Below are positions 1-7,437 of a stretch of DNA of 33,072 nt, piece after piece. Location of the stretch: contig CATOIK010000023.1 of NCBI GenBank assembly GCA_951800645.1, positions 1-33,072 on the forward strand. The letters run 5' to 3'. This DNA comes from an uncultured Eubacteriales bacterium. Lineage in GTDB: Bacteria > Bacillota > Clostridia > Lachnospirales > Lachnospiraceae. The notes beneath the pieces were generated by a model, which was not told the origin of the DNA, made no database searches, and worked only from the letters and a program-made list of their open reading frames with translations. The position numbers were made by a program, and so were the translations under genes. The number at the start of each line of letters is the position of its first letter. Position 1 is the stretch's first letter.

Positions 1-106
1 CCATCGCAAGAGTAAGACCCCTTGAAGACGACGAGGTAGATAGGGCAGAGGTGGAAGTGTGGCAACACATGGAGCTGACTGTCACTAATAGGTCGAGGGC
101 TTAACC
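1..106 (+). rRNA. rrl: 23S ribosomal RNA, 3' end (partial)
   Basis: The first ~106 bases match the highly conserved 3' end of bacterial 23S rRNA. They include the segment around 'aagacgacgaggtagatagg' and the terminal 'ggtcgagggcttaacc', which closes helix 1 of 23S in Firmicutes. Only the last ~4% of the gene is inside the window. The exact 3' end is uncertain by a few bases. The gene reads into the tRNA cluster that starts at 233, so it is the tail of an rrn operon running left to right. Confidence 0.95.
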
Positions 107-232
107 AATAAGGTTTAGGGAGCGGTTAAAGAGAGGCTGAAAGCCGAAGAATGACCGCAAAACAGAATAACAATCGGATGATGATTTAATATGCAGTTTT
201 GAGGGTACATGAAAATGTATCTGATGATTTTT
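107..232 (+). other. 23S-tRNA spacer without a 5S rRNA gene
   Basis: These 126 bases separate 23S from the first tRNA. They contain none of the conserved 5S rRNA blocks (for example the loop sequence around 'ccgaacacgg' or 'gaagttaagc'). A 5S gene in the usual 16S-23S-5S order is therefore missing here. It may lie upstream of 16S, as reported for some clostridia, or elsewhere. No promoter or ORF is evident in the spacer, so it is probably processed pre-rRNA/tRNA transcript. Confidence 0.7.
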
Positions 233-306
233 GGCCCGGTGGCTCAGTTGGTTAGAGCGCCGCCCTGTCACGGCGGAGGTCGTGGGTTCGAGTCCCATCC
301 GGGTCG
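233..306 (+). tRNA. tRNA-Asp (anticodon GTC)
   Basis: A full cloverleaf can be drawn. The acceptor GGCCCGG pairs with CCGGGTC (one G-T), the anticodon stem CCGCC/GGCGG holds loop CTGTCAC with anticodon GTC, and the T-arm contains GGTTCGAGTC. Discriminator is G306. No CCA is encoded (next bases CTG). It is the first of seven tRNA genes downstream of 23S. Confidence 0.97.
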
Positions 307-343
307 CTGAATGTCATTTTTGTGTACATTCAAATTTGAATAT

Positions 344-416
344 GGGGTCTTAGCTCAGCTGGGAGAGCATCTGCCTTACAAGCAGAGGGTCATAGGTTCG
401 AGCCCTATAGGCCCCA
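344..416 (+). tRNA. tRNA-Val (anticodon TAC)
   Basis: The acceptor GGGGTCT pairs with AGGCCCC. The anticodon stem TCTGC/GCAGA holds loop CTTACAA, giving anticodon TAC. The D-arm (TAGCTCAGCTGGGAGAGC) and the T-loop GGTTCGAGCC are standard. Discriminator is A416. CCA is not encoded. Confidence 0.97.
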
Positions 417-440
417 CTTTTCAAAGAAACCTGGTCTTTC

Positions 441-513
441 GCCGATATGGCTCAATTGGCAGAGCAGCTGATTTGTAATCAGCAGGTTATCGGTTCGAGT
501 CCGATTATCGGCT
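441..513 (+). tRNA. tRNA-Thr (anticodon TGT)
   Basis: The acceptor GCCGATA pairs with TATCGGC. The anticodon stem GCTGA/TCAGC holds loop TTTGTAA, giving anticodon TGT. The T-loop is GGTTCGAGTCC. The discriminator is T513, unusual next to the A or G of the other six genes. CCA is not encoded. Confidence 0.96.
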
Positions 514-542
514 TGCTTTTTTATAAGGCACAAATTAAATAT

Positions 543-624
543 GGGGGAATTCCCGAGTGGCCAAAGGGGGCAGACTGTAAATCTGTTAGCTGTGCTTTCG
601 GTGGTTCGAATCCACCTTCCCCCA
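543..624 (+). tRNA. tRNA-Tyr (anticodon GTA), long variable arm
   Basis: This is a class II tRNA of 82 nt. The acceptor GGGGGAA pairs with TTCCCCC. The anticodon loop CTGTAAA carries GTA, and a long variable arm (about 588-601) precedes the T-arm GGTTCGAATCC. The long variable arm is as expected for bacterial tRNA-Tyr. CCA is not encoded. Confidence 0.96.
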
Positions 625-651
625 CTCAAACAACTTAAAATTTGATATTAA

Positions 652-725
652 CGCGGGGTGGAGCAGTCTGGAAGCTCGTCGGGCTCATAACCCGAAGGTC
701 ATAGGTTCAAATCCTATCCCCGCAA
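652..725 (+). tRNA. initiator tRNA-fMet (anticodon CAT)
   Basis: The loop CTCATAA gives anticodon CAT. Two initiator hallmarks are visible. The 1:72 position is an unpaired C652/A724 in the acceptor CGCGGGG/CCCCGCA, and the anticodon stem TCGGG/CCCGA carries the three consecutive G-C pairs next to the loop. It is therefore the initiator rather than an elongator tRNA. CCA is not encoded. Confidence 0.96.
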
Positions 726-731
726 TTTTAT

Positions 732-804
<73 letters not shown>

Positions 805-807
805 TAT

Positions 808-880
808 GGGCGTGTAGCTCAGTCGGTAGAGCACTTGACTTTTAATCAAGTTGTCCGGGGTTCGAATCCCCGCACGCTCA
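808..880 (+). tRNA. tRNA-Lys (anticodon TTT)
   Basis: The acceptor GGGCGTG pairs with CACGCTC (one G-T). The stem CTTGA/TCAAG holds loop CTTTTAA, giving anticodon TTT. T-loop is GGTTCGAATCC. Discriminator is A880. CCA is not encoded. It is the last gene of the rRNA/tRNA transcript and is followed at once by a terminator. Confidence 0.97.
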
Positions 881-889
881 GGCAGATAG

Positions 890-930
890 AACGGCGAAAT
901 CCTTGTAGAATAAAGGGTTCCGCCGTTTTT
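890..930 (+). terminator. Rho-independent terminator of the rRNA/tRNA operon
   Basis: ACGGCG...CGCCGT forms the base of a hairpin. It continues after one mismatch with AATCCTT/AAGGGTT, encloses a short AT-rich loop, and is followed directly by five T residues. It lies 10 bases after tRNA-Lys and ends the upstream transcript before the fab operon. Confidence 0.88.
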
Positions 931-1039
931 GCGTATTTATAAAACAGGGTGAAGCAGCCAACTGTAAATGTTTGTTTTGTGTCCATCTGAGTCGTGAAAT
1001 GTCTATATTTTGTCCGTAAAAATAGAAGTTACAAAATTC

Positions 1040-1085
1040 CCCAGTTTTTGTCGAGAGATTCTGCTTGACAAAAACTGGGTTTTTA
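1040..1085 (+). repeat. 13-bp perfect inverted repeat with T-run, overlapping the fab promoter
   Basis: CCCAGTTTTTGTC (1040-1052) is repeated as its exact reverse complement at 1067-1079, with a 14-base loop, and is followed by five or more T residues. As RNA from upstream read-through it would act as a backup terminator. As DNA, its right arm contains the -35 hexamer TTGACA of the fab promoter, so it could also be a protein-binding site. The sequence shows the repeat. Which role it plays is inference. Confidence 0.7.
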
Positions 1086-1094
1086 TATATAGTA
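1065..1094 (+). promoter_or_regulatory. Probable sigma-A promoter of the fab operon
   Basis: TTGACA at 1065-1070 is a consensus -35. The -10 is TATATA (1087-1092, 16-base spacer) or TATAGT (1089-1094, 18-base spacer). Transcription would start near 1100, about 85 bases before the chosen fabH start and just upstream of the FabT-like operator. No other strong promoter is seen before the operon. Confidence 0.75.
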
Positions 1095-1109
1095 AAGAAG
1101 TTGATAATA

Positions 1110-1126
1110 GTTTGAGTTTCAAAATA
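1110..1126 (+). promoter_or_regulatory. Candidate FabT operator upstream of fabH
   Basis: AGTTTGAGTTTCAAAAT contains the inverted arms TTTGA and TCAAA with a 3-base centre. From memory of the streptococcal literature, it fits the FabT binding pattern AnTTTGAnTnTCAAAnT at every fixed position. It sits about 10-26 bases after the predicted transcription start, where a bound repressor would block transcription. A FabT-like MarR regulator is encoded at 13056-13499 in this window. Binding itself is inferred. Confidence 0.65.
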
Positions 1127-1183
1127 CTTGAAGTTAAAACTAATATGAAGGTAAATTTTAACTTGAAGCAGGCGGGGGATAGC

Positions 1184-2146
1184 GTGACAGGCAGAATCAT
1201 TGGAACCGGTTCTTATGTACCGGAACAGATTGTTACAAATGAAAATCTGGCAGCTCTGGTAGACACCAGCGATGAGTGGATTGTTACCCGGACCGGAATC
1301 CATGAGCGTAGGATTGCTCTGGAGGAGGGAACCAGCCGCATGGCGGCGGAGGCAGCCAGACGGGCACTTAAAAATGCAGGGGTTGAAGCAGATGAGCTGG
1401 AGCTGATTCTGATGGCTACATCGTCTCCGGATTATTGCTTTCCCAATGGGGCCTGTGAGGTACAGGCGGCCATTGGAGCAAAGAATGCAGTGGCTTATGA
1501 TATTAGCGCAGCCTGTTCTGGGTTTGAATTTGCTTTAAGTACGGTTCAGGCATTTTTAAAGGCCGGTGTTTACCGAACAGCGCTGATTATTGGTGCTGAT
1601 TGCTTAAGCAAGCTGACAGACTGGAGTGACCGGGGAACCTGTGTGCTGTTTGGCGATGGAGCCGGAGCGGCAGTTATTCGGGCAGAGGAGACCGGCATCA
1701 TCCACAGCGTGATGGGCTCTGATGGAGCAAAGGGCCAGGTGCTTTCCTGTATGTCCCGCAGCGAAGGAAACTTCTTAAATGGAAAGAAGCCGGAGCTGGG
1801 ATATATTTTCATGGACGGCCAGGAGGTCTTTAAGTTTGCAGTAAAGAAGGTGCCGGAATGCATCCGTCAGGTTTTGGAAGAAAGCGGTACAGACATAAAT
1901 GAGGTAAAGTATTTTGTTCTGCATCAGGCTAATTACCGGATTTGTGAATCTGTGGCGAAGCGGCTGGGACAGCCTATTGAGAAAGTTCCCATGAACATCG
2001 CTTCTTACGGAAATACCTCCGGAGCTACAGTACCCATTCTTCTGGACGAGCTGAACCGGCAGGGAAAGTTAAACAGGGGAGACAAGCTGGTGCTGGCAGG
2101 ATTTGGCGGAGGCCTGACCTGGGGCGCCGCATTGATTGAGTGGTAG
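1184..2146 (+). CDS. fabH: 3-oxoacyl-ACP synthase III (FabH)
   Basis: FabH condenses acetyl-CoA with malonyl-ACP to start each fatty acid chain in the cytoplasm. The 320-aa product has the thiolase-fold signature GTGSYVPE near the start, the DTSDEW block, and a catalytic triad Cys111 (AACSGF), His247 (LHQAN) and Asn277 (YGNTSG), close to E. coli Cys112/His244/Asn274. The reading frame is open back to 1010. I chose the GTG at 1184 because it follows a GGGGG ribosome site at 6-9 bases and gives the family length (~317). The alternative ATG at 1145 has no clear ribosome site and would lengthen the leader of the protein by 13 residues. It is the first gene of the fab operon, 48 bases before acpP. 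Confidence 0.95.
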   Translation: MTGRIIGTGSYVPEQIVTNENLAALVDTSDEWIVTRTGIHERRIALEEGTSRMAAEAARRALKNAGVEADELELILMATSSPDYCFPNGACEVQAAIGAKNAVAYDISAACSGFEFALSTVQAFLKAGVYRTALIIGADCLSKLTDWSDRGTCVLFGDGAGAAVIRAEETGIIHSVMGSDGAKGQVLSCMSRSEGNFLNGKKPELGYIFMDGQEVFKFAVKKVPECIRQVLEESGTDINEVKYFVLHQANYRICESVAKRLGQPIEKVPMNIASYGNTSGATVPILLDELNRQGKLNRGDKLVLAGFGGGLTWGAALIEW

Positions 2147-2194
2147 TTATTAAATTTAAAAATATATAATTTTAATTAAAAGGAGAACAAAGGC

Positions 2195-2428
2195 ATGTTA
2201 GAGAAGATGAAAGAGATTATTGCAGATCAGTTAAGCATTGAGGCAGATACCATTACTGAGGCGTCTTCCTTTAAAGAGGATTTAGGCGCAGATTCCCTGG
2301 ATCTGTTTGAGCTGGTAATGGCTCTGGAAGATGAGTATTCTGTAGAGATTCCGTCTGACGACCTGCAGAATCTGCTGACTGTAGGTGATGTTATGAACTA
2401 CTTAAAGAGCAAAGGTGTAGAGGCGTAA
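2195..2428 (+). CDS. acpP: Acyl carrier protein
   Basis: This is a small acidic four-helix protein of 77 aa, the usual ACP length. It carries growing acyl chains on a phosphopantetheine arm. The attachment site is Ser34 in the motif GADSLDLFEL, followed by the recognition-helix sequence MALEDEYSVEIP. An AAGGAG ribosome site lies 10 bases upstream. The 48-base gap before it is AT-rich. Its place between fabH and fabK matches the streptococcal fab cluster order. Confidence 0.97.
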   Translation: MLEKMKEIIADQLSIEADTITEASSFKEDLGADSLDLFELVMALEDEYSVEIPSDDLQNLLTVGDVMNYLKSKGVEA

Positions 2429-2483
2429 AGCCCTGCACCTTTTATCTAAGGACGGAAACACCGGTTTTTTGGAGGGACAGGAC

Positions 2484-3410
2484 ATGGAAACAAGAATTAC
2501 GAAAATGCTGGGTATCCAGTACCCCATTATCCAGGGCGGAATGGCCTGGGTGGCAGAGAATCATCTGGCGGCGGCAGTATCGGAGGCCGGCGGGCTGGGC
2601 CTGATTGGCGGAGCGAACGCGCCGGCGGAGGTAATCCGGGACTATATCAGAAAAGTGAAAGCAGCAACGGATAAGCCCTTTGGCGTAAATGTAATGCTGA
2701 TGAGTCCCTATGCTGATGAAGTGGCTAAGGTGGTTGTAGAGGAAGGCGTAAAGGTAGTTACTACCGGCGCTGGAAACCCGGAAAAATATATGGATATGTG
2801 GAAAGCTGCAGGAGTTAAGGTGATTCCGGTAGTGGCGTCCGTAGCTCTGGCGAAACGGATGGAGCGGTACGGCGCCGATGCTGTCGTGGCAGAGGGAACC
2901 GAATCCGGCGGACATATCGGTGAGGCTACCACCATGACCCTGGTTCCTCAGGTGGCAGACGCTGTTTCTATTCCGGTAATTGCAGCCGGAGGCATCGGAG
3001 ATGGCAGAGGCATTGCGGCAGCCTTTATGCTGGGCGCAGAGGCAGTGCAGATGGGAACCCGGTTTTTGGTGGCAAAGGAGTGTATCGTTCATTCCAACTA
3101 CAAAGAGCGGGTGCTGAAGGCCAAAGATATAGATTCTGCAGTGACCGGCAGAAGCCATGGGCATCCGGTACGCTGTCTGAGAAATCAGATGACGCGGGAA
3201 TATGTGAAGCTGGAGAATGAAGGAAAGAGCTTCGAGGAACTGGAGTATTTAACCTTAGGGGCTTTGCGGAACGCAGTGGTAGACGGCGATGTGAAAAACG
3301 GAACAGTAATGGCCGGACAGATTGCAGGTTTGGTTGATAAAGAGCAGACCTGTCAGGAAATGATTCAGGAGATGATGACCCAGGCAGAAATGCTGCTTGG
3401 CCGAAAATAA
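2484..3410 (+). CDS. fabK: Enoyl-ACP reductase II (FabK, FMN-dependent)
   Basis: FabK reduces trans-2-enoyl-ACP, the last step of each elongation round, with FMN and NAD(P)H. The 308-aa TIM-barrel protein has the family blocks YPIIQGGMAWV, VVTTGAGNP, SGGHIGE, IAAGGIGDG and GTRF. His144 in SGGHIG aligns with the catalytic His144 of Streptococcus pneumoniae FabK. The ATG at 2484 has GGAGGG 7 bases upstream. An in-frame TTG at 2469 precedes that ribosome site and is rejected. No FabI or FabL is present in the window, so this is the operon's enoyl reductase, a type insensitive to triclosan in characterised relatives. Confidence 0.95.
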   Translation: METRITKMLGIQYPIIQGGMAWVAENHLAAAVSEAGGLGLIGGANAPAEVIRDYIRKVKAATDKPFGVNVMLMSPYADEVAKVVVEEGVKVVTTGAGNPEKYMDMWKAAGVKVIPVVASVALAKRMERYGADAVVAEGTESGGHIGEATTMTLVPQVADAVSIPVIAAGGIGDGRGIAAAFMLGAEAVQMGTRFLVAKECIVHSNYKERVLKAKDIDSAVTGRSHGHPVRCLRNQMTREYVKLENEGKSFEELEYLTLGALRNAVVDGDVKNGTVMAGQIAGLVDKEQTCQEMIQEMMTQAEMLLGRK

Positions 3411-3422
3411 AGGAGTAAAGGA

Positions 3423-4352
3423 ATGAGCAGAATCGCATTTATTTATCCAGGACAAGGCGCTCAGGTCTGCGGGATGGGACAGGATTTCTATGAGCAGACG
3501 GAAAGCGGCAGAAAGGTATTTGATCTGGCAACCCAGCTTTTGGGGTTTTCTATGCCGGAGCTGTGCTTTACGGAAAATGATCGTCTGGACATTACGGAGT
3601 ATACCCAGGCAGCTATGGTAACTGCCAGTATCGCCATGACAAAGGTTCTGGAAGAAAAGGGAGTGAAGCCGGATGTGACTGCCGGTTTAAGCCTGGGTGA
3701 ATACTGCGCTCTTTATGCAGCCGGTGTGATGAGCGAGGCCGACGCTATCGCTACAGTGCGTCAGAGAGGAATCCTGATGCAGGAGGCAGTTCCGTTGGGG
3801 CAGGGGGCTATGGCGGCTGTTTTGGCTATGGATGCGGCAGCCATTGAGGAAGTTCTTGCTGATATGGAAGGTGTGCAGATCGCCAACTATAATTGCCCCG
3901 GTCAGATTGTTATTTCCGGAAAGAAGGAAGCAGTGGAGCTTGCCTGTGAAAAGTTAAAAGAGGCTGGAGCCAAGCGGACGATCATGCTGAATGTCAGCGG
4001 TCCTTTCCACTCCCGGATGCTGGAGAGCGCCGGAGAGAAGCTGGGAAAGGTACTGGAAACGGTGGAAATCCACAAGCCGGCCATTCCCTATGTGGCTAAT
4101 GTGACAGCTTCCTATGTGACCGATCAAGCAGAGGTAAAGTCTCTTTTGGAAAAACAGGTTTTCTCCTCTGTCAGATGGGAGCAGAGTGTACGGAATATGC
4201 TGGCAGACGGTGTAGACACCTTTATTGAGATTGGACCGGGAAAAACCCTGGCCGGATTTATGAAGAAAATAGACCGGACAGTGACGGTTATGAACATAGA
4301 GAAGCTGGAAGATGTGGATAAGGTGCTGGAAGCGTTACATGTTTGTGGGTAA
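3423..4352 (+). CDS. fabD: Malonyl-CoA:ACP transacylase (FabD)
   Basis: FabD moves the malonyl group from CoA to AcpP, supplying the extender unit. The 309-aa protein begins with the oxyanion motif PGQGAQ (residues 9-14) and carries the nucleophile Ser90 in GLSLGEY. The catalytic-His motif GPFHSRM lies near residue 200, and the GPGKTL block near residue 273. AAGGAG lies just upstream of the ATG. It starts 12 bases after fabK, consistent with one transcript. Confidence 0.96.
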   Translation: MSRIAFIYPGQGAQVCGMGQDFYEQTESGRKVFDLATQLLGFSMPELCFTENDRLDITEYTQAAMVTASIAMTKVLEEKGVKPDVTAGLSLGEYCALYAAGVMSEADAIATVRQRGILMQEAVPLGQGAMAAVLAMDAAAIEEVLADMEGVQIANYNCPGQIVISGKKEAVELACEKLKEAGAKRTIMLNVSGPFHSRMLESAGEKLGKVLETVEIHKPAIPYVANVTASYVTDQAEVKSLLEKQVFSSVRWEQSVRNMLADGVDTFIEIGPGKTLAGFMKKIDRTVTVMNIEKLEDVDKVLEALHVCG

Positions 4353-4405
4353 CCGGGAAGGCGCTGTGCAGTCAGATTTGCAGATAGAAGGATGGAGGTT
4401 CTGGG

Positions 4406-5149
4406 ATGATGTTGAAGGATAAGATTGCAGTGGTGACCGGCGCCAGCCGGGGAATTGGACGGGAGATTGCAAAGACCCTGGCGGCAAAGGGCGCAGTGGT
4501 AATCGTCAACTATAACGGTTCTGCAGCAAAGGCAGAGGAGGTTGTAAAAGAGATTACCGAAGCGGGCGGCCGGGCAGAGGGAGTACAGTGCAATGTATCG
4601 GATTTTCAGGCAGCCGGTGAGCTGATGGACTATGTGGTAAGGCAGTATGGCCGTTTGGACATTCTGGTAAACAACGCCGGCATCACCAGGGACAACCTTC
4701 TGATGAAGATGAGCGAGGAAGATTTTGACGCAGTGATAAATACCAACTTAAAGGGCGCTTTTAACTGCATCAAGAATATTTCCCGGCAGATGCTGAAGCA
4801 GAAGGGCGGAAGGATCATCAACATTTCTTCTGTTTCCGGCGTGATGGGAAATGCGGGACAGGCTAACTACAGCGCCTCCAAGGCCGGTGTAATCGGTTTG
4901 ACAAAGGCAGTAGCCAGAGAACTGGCAACCAGAGGCGTCACCTGCAATGCGGTAGCTCCTGGATTTATTGAGACAGAGATGACAGAGGTGCTGTCTGACA
5001 GTGTGAAGGAGGCAGTAACCGGACAGATTCCCATGAAGAAATTTGGACAGACCTCCGATGTGGCAAATCTGGCGGCGTTTCTGGCATCGGATGAGGCCGG
5101 TTACATTACCGGACAGGTGATTTGTGTAGACGGCGGCATGGCCTGCTAG
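4406..5149 (+). CDS. fabG: 3-oxoacyl-ACP reductase (FabG)
   Basis: FabG reduces 3-oxoacyl-ACP with NADPH. The 247-aa short-chain dehydrogenase has the cofactor loop TGASRGIG, the NNAG motif, and the catalytic triad Ser142/Tyr155/Lys159 (ISSVSG, YSASK). Length is typical of the family. Two adjacent ATG codons (4406, 4409) lie 7 and 10 bases after GGAGG. The first is annotated. It lies between fabD and fabF as in other Firmicute fab clusters. Confidence 0.96.
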   Translation: MMLKDKIAVVTGASRGIGREIAKTLAAKGAVVIVNYNGSAAKAEEVVKEITEAGGRAEGVQCNVSDFQAAGELMDYVVRQYGRLDILVNNAGITRDNLLMKMSEEDFDAVINTNLKGAFNCIKNISRQMLKQKGGRIINISSVSGVMGNAGQANYSASKAGVIGLTKAVARELATRGVTCNAVAPGFIETEMTEVLSDSVKEAVTGQIPMKKFGQTSDVANLAAFLASDEAGYITGQVICVDGGMAC

Positions 5150-5197
5150 GAAAAGAAAAAGCATGTAGCCGTTGTGTAGATAAAAGGAGAGAACAAT

Positions 5198-6436
5198 ATG
5201 AGCAGACGAGTTGTAGTTACCGGACTGGGCGCCATCACCCCTATTGGAAACAGCGTGGAGGAATTCTGGAACGGCTTAAAAGAGAAGAAGGTAGGCATCG
5301 GTCCGATTACTTATTTTGATACGACAGAGTACAAGGCAAAGCTGGCTGCAGAGGTAAAGGATTTTGACCCGAAAAATTATATGGATCCTAAGACTGCCAG
5401 ACGGATGGAGCAGTTCTGCCAGTTTGCAGTGGCTGCAGCCAAAGAGGCTATTGAGGATGCAGGGCTGGATATGAGCCAGGAAGACCCTTTCCAGGTAGGT
5501 GTCAGCGTAGGTTCCGGTATCGGCAGCCTGCAGTCTGTAGAGCGGGAGTATAAAAAGCTGCTGGAAAAGGGACCGAACCGGGTTAATCCCCTTCTGGTTC
5601 CCATGATGATTGGCAATATGGCAGCCGGCAATGTGTCCATTCAGTACGGTCTGAAGGGAAAATGCATCAATGTGGTGACTGCCTGTGCAACCGGAACCCA
5701 TTCCATTGGCGAGGCATTCCGGGCCATTCAGTACGGCGAGGCAGATGTGATGGTTGCAGGCGGAACCGAGGCAAGCATCACCCCCATTGGTGTGGCAGGA
5801 TTTACGGCTCTGACAGCTCTTTCTGCCTCTGAGGACCCTATGCGGGCTTCTATTCCCTTTGACAAGGACCGGGACGGCTTTGTCATGGGTGAAGGTGCAG
5901 GTATTGTAGTGCTGGAGTCTTTGGAGCACGCTCAGGCCAGAGGCGCTAAAATTTATGCAGAGATTGCAGGCTACGGCGCAACCGGCGACGCTTATCATAT
6001 CACTTCTCCGGCAGAGGACGGCAGCGGCGCTGCAAAAGCCATGGAGAAGGCCATTGCAGACGCAGGCATGAAGCCGGAGGATGTGGATTACATTAACGCC
6101 CATGGAACCAGCACCCATCACAATGATTTGTTTGAAACCAAGGCTATCAAGCTGGCTTTGGGCGACCATGCGAAGAAGGTAAAAATCAATTCTACCAAGT
6201 CCATGATTGGTCATTTGCTGGGAGCAGCAGGAGGCGTGGAGTTTATCACCTGCGTGAAATCCATCGAAGACGGATTTGTTCATGCAACGGCAGGTCTGGA
6301 ACATGTAGATCCGGAGTGTGATTTGGATTACACCAAGGGTGAGGGCGTGAAGATGGATGTAAATTGTGCTCTTTCCAACTCTCTGGGATTTGGCGGACAC
6401 AATGCAACCTTGCTGGTGCGGAAGTATGAGGGCTGA
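5198..6436 (+). CDS. fabF: 3-oxoacyl-ACP synthase II (FabF)
   Basis: FabF elongates acyl-ACP with malonyl-ACP. The 412-aa protein has the condensing-enzyme triad at canonical positions: Cys163 in TACATGTHS, His302 in NAHGTSTHHND and His339 in IGHLLGAAGG. The N-terminal VVVTGLGAITPIGN and C-terminal SNSLGFGGHNA complete the family pattern. An AAGGAG ribosome site precedes the ATG. It is the only KAS II seen in the window, so it likely serves all elongation steps. Confidence 0.97.
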   Translation: MSRRVVVTGLGAITPIGNSVEEFWNGLKEKKVGIGPITYFDTTEYKAKLAAEVKDFDPKNYMDPKTARRMEQFCQFAVAAAKEAIEDAGLDMSQEDPFQVGVSVGSGIGSLQSVEREYKKLLEKGPNRVNPLLVPMMIGNMAAGNVSIQYGLKGKCINVVTACATGTHSIGEAFRAIQYGEADVMVAGGTEASITPIGVAGFTALTALSASEDPMRASIPFDKDRDGFVMGEGAGIVVLESLEHAQARGAKIYAEIAGYGATGDAYHITSPAEDGSGAAKAMEKAIADAGMKPEDVDYINAHGTSTHHNDLFETKAIKLALGDHAKKVKINSTKSMIGHLLGAAGGVEFITCVKSIEDGFVHATAGLEHVDPECDLDYTKGEGVKMDVNCALSNSLGFGGHNATLLVRKYEG

Positions 6437-6452
6437 TTGAAGGAGTATGAAT

Positions 6453-6977
6453 ATGACGATTGATGAGATGGTGACGCTGATTCAGGCTGTTTCTGAAAAT
6501 GGACTGACCAGCTTTGAATATGAGGAAGGGAACCAGAAGCTGGTTCTGAAAAAGAAAGAGACTGTTCCGGCACCGGTAGCCCCTGTGGTTATCTCCCAGC
6601 CGGCAGCAGTAATGAATCCGATGCCGGTGGAGATGCCGGGATTTGCAGGAGCAGCAGTATTAGGCAGCGGGGCTCCTGTTATGGCAGCGGAAGGTCCGGC
6701 TGCGGCTGGACAGGCGGCTGACAGCGGGTTAGACATTGGTTCCGATAATGTAGTGGTATCTCCTTTGGTGGGGACTTTCTACAGCGCGTCTTCTCCGGAG
6801 GCAGAGGCCTTTGTGAAGGTAGGCGACCATGTAAAGAAAGGGCAGGTTATCGGAATCATTGAGGCTATGAAGCTGATGAATGAGATTGAGAGTGAGTGGG
6901 ACGGAGTGGTGGAAGCCATTCTGGTAAACAACGAGGATGTAGTAGAGTACGGACAGCCTCTGTTCCGTATTAAATAA
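6453..6977 (+). CDS. accB: Biotin carboxyl carrier protein of acetyl-CoA carboxylase (AccB)
   Basis: AccB carries biotin between the carboxylase (AccC) and carboxyltransferase (AccDA) active sites. In the 174-aa product, residues 1-30 form the usual N-terminal helix region. Residues ~35-95 are a flexible Pro/Ala/Gly linker, and ~95-174 are the biotinyl domain with Lys140 in the EAMKLMNE motif. I chose the ATG at 6453 because AGGAG (6441-6445) is 7 bases from it but only 1 base from the ATG at 6447. The gene follows fabF by 16 bases. Confidence 0.94.
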   Translation: MTIDEMVTLIQAVSENGLTSFEYEEGNQKLVLKKKETVPAPVAPVVISQPAAVMNPMPVEMPGFAGAAVLGSGAPVMAAEGPAAAGQAADSGLDIGSDNVVVSPLVGTFYSASSPEAEAFVKVGDHVKKGQVIGIIEAMKLMNEIESEWDGVVEAILVNNEDVVEYGQPLFRIK

Positions 6978-6987
6978 GGAGAACATG

Positions 6988-7416
6988 ATGAAGCTTGGAA
7001 TCAAAGAAATTCAGGAGATTATCCCTCATCGCCATCCGTTTCTGCTGGTAGACTGCATTGAGGAGCTGGAGCCGGGGGTACGGGCGGTAGGTTATAAATC
7101 GGTTACCTTTAATGAGCCTCAGTTTAACGGCCATTTTCCGGGACAGCCGGTAATGCCGGGGGTTCTGATGATTGAGGCTCTGGCCCAGGTTGGAGCTGTG
7201 GCAATCTTAAGCCTGGAGGAAAACAAGGGCAAGACTGCGTTTTTCGGGGCCATCAACAATGCCAAGTTTAAGCAGATGGTGCTTCCCGGCGACCGGCTGA
7301 AGCTGGAGTGCGAGATTATTAAGCGCAAGGGGCCAATCGGTGTAGGACGGGCAGTTGCCACCAATGCGGAAGGTAAGGTAGCTGTGTCTGCAGAGCTGAC
7401 TTTTGCAGTGCAGTAA
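6988..7416 (+). CDS. fabZ: 3-hydroxyacyl-ACP dehydratase (FabZ)
   Basis: FabZ dehydrates 3-hydroxyacyl-ACP to the enoyl-ACP. The 142-aa hot-dog-fold protein has [15 protein letters not shown] [11 protein letters not shown] near the start and the catalytic pair His49 ([11 protein letters not shown]) and Glu63 (MIEALAQ). These are the same numbers as in characterised FabZ when counted from the second ATG. AAGGAG is 6 bases from this ATG (6988) and only 3 from the ATG at 6985, which adds one Met. Confidence 0.95.
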   Translation: MKLGIKEIQEIIPHRHPFLLVDCIEELEPGVRAVGYKSVTFNEPQFNGHFPGQPVMPGVLMIEALAQVGAVAILSLEENKGKTAFFGAINNAKFKQMVLPGDRLKLECEIIKRKGPIGVGRAVATNAEGKVAVSAELTFAVQ

Positions 7417-7437
7417 ACGATAGATTGAGGTGCAGTG

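Noticed and set aside
2147..2194. TATAAT-like box (2165-2170) before acpP as an internal promoter.
   Set aside because: No -35 element at a suitable distance. The gap is simply AT-rich.
2442..3164. A 240-codon minus-strand frame opposite fabK.
   Set aside because: It is an antisense shadow of a confidently identified gene, with no domain signal.
5276..6400. A 374-codon open frame on the minus strand opposite fabF.
   Set aside because: It lies wholly inside fabF, has no recognisable motif or ribosome site, and its composition (His/Cys/Leu-rich) is typical of the antisense frame of a GC-balanced gene.
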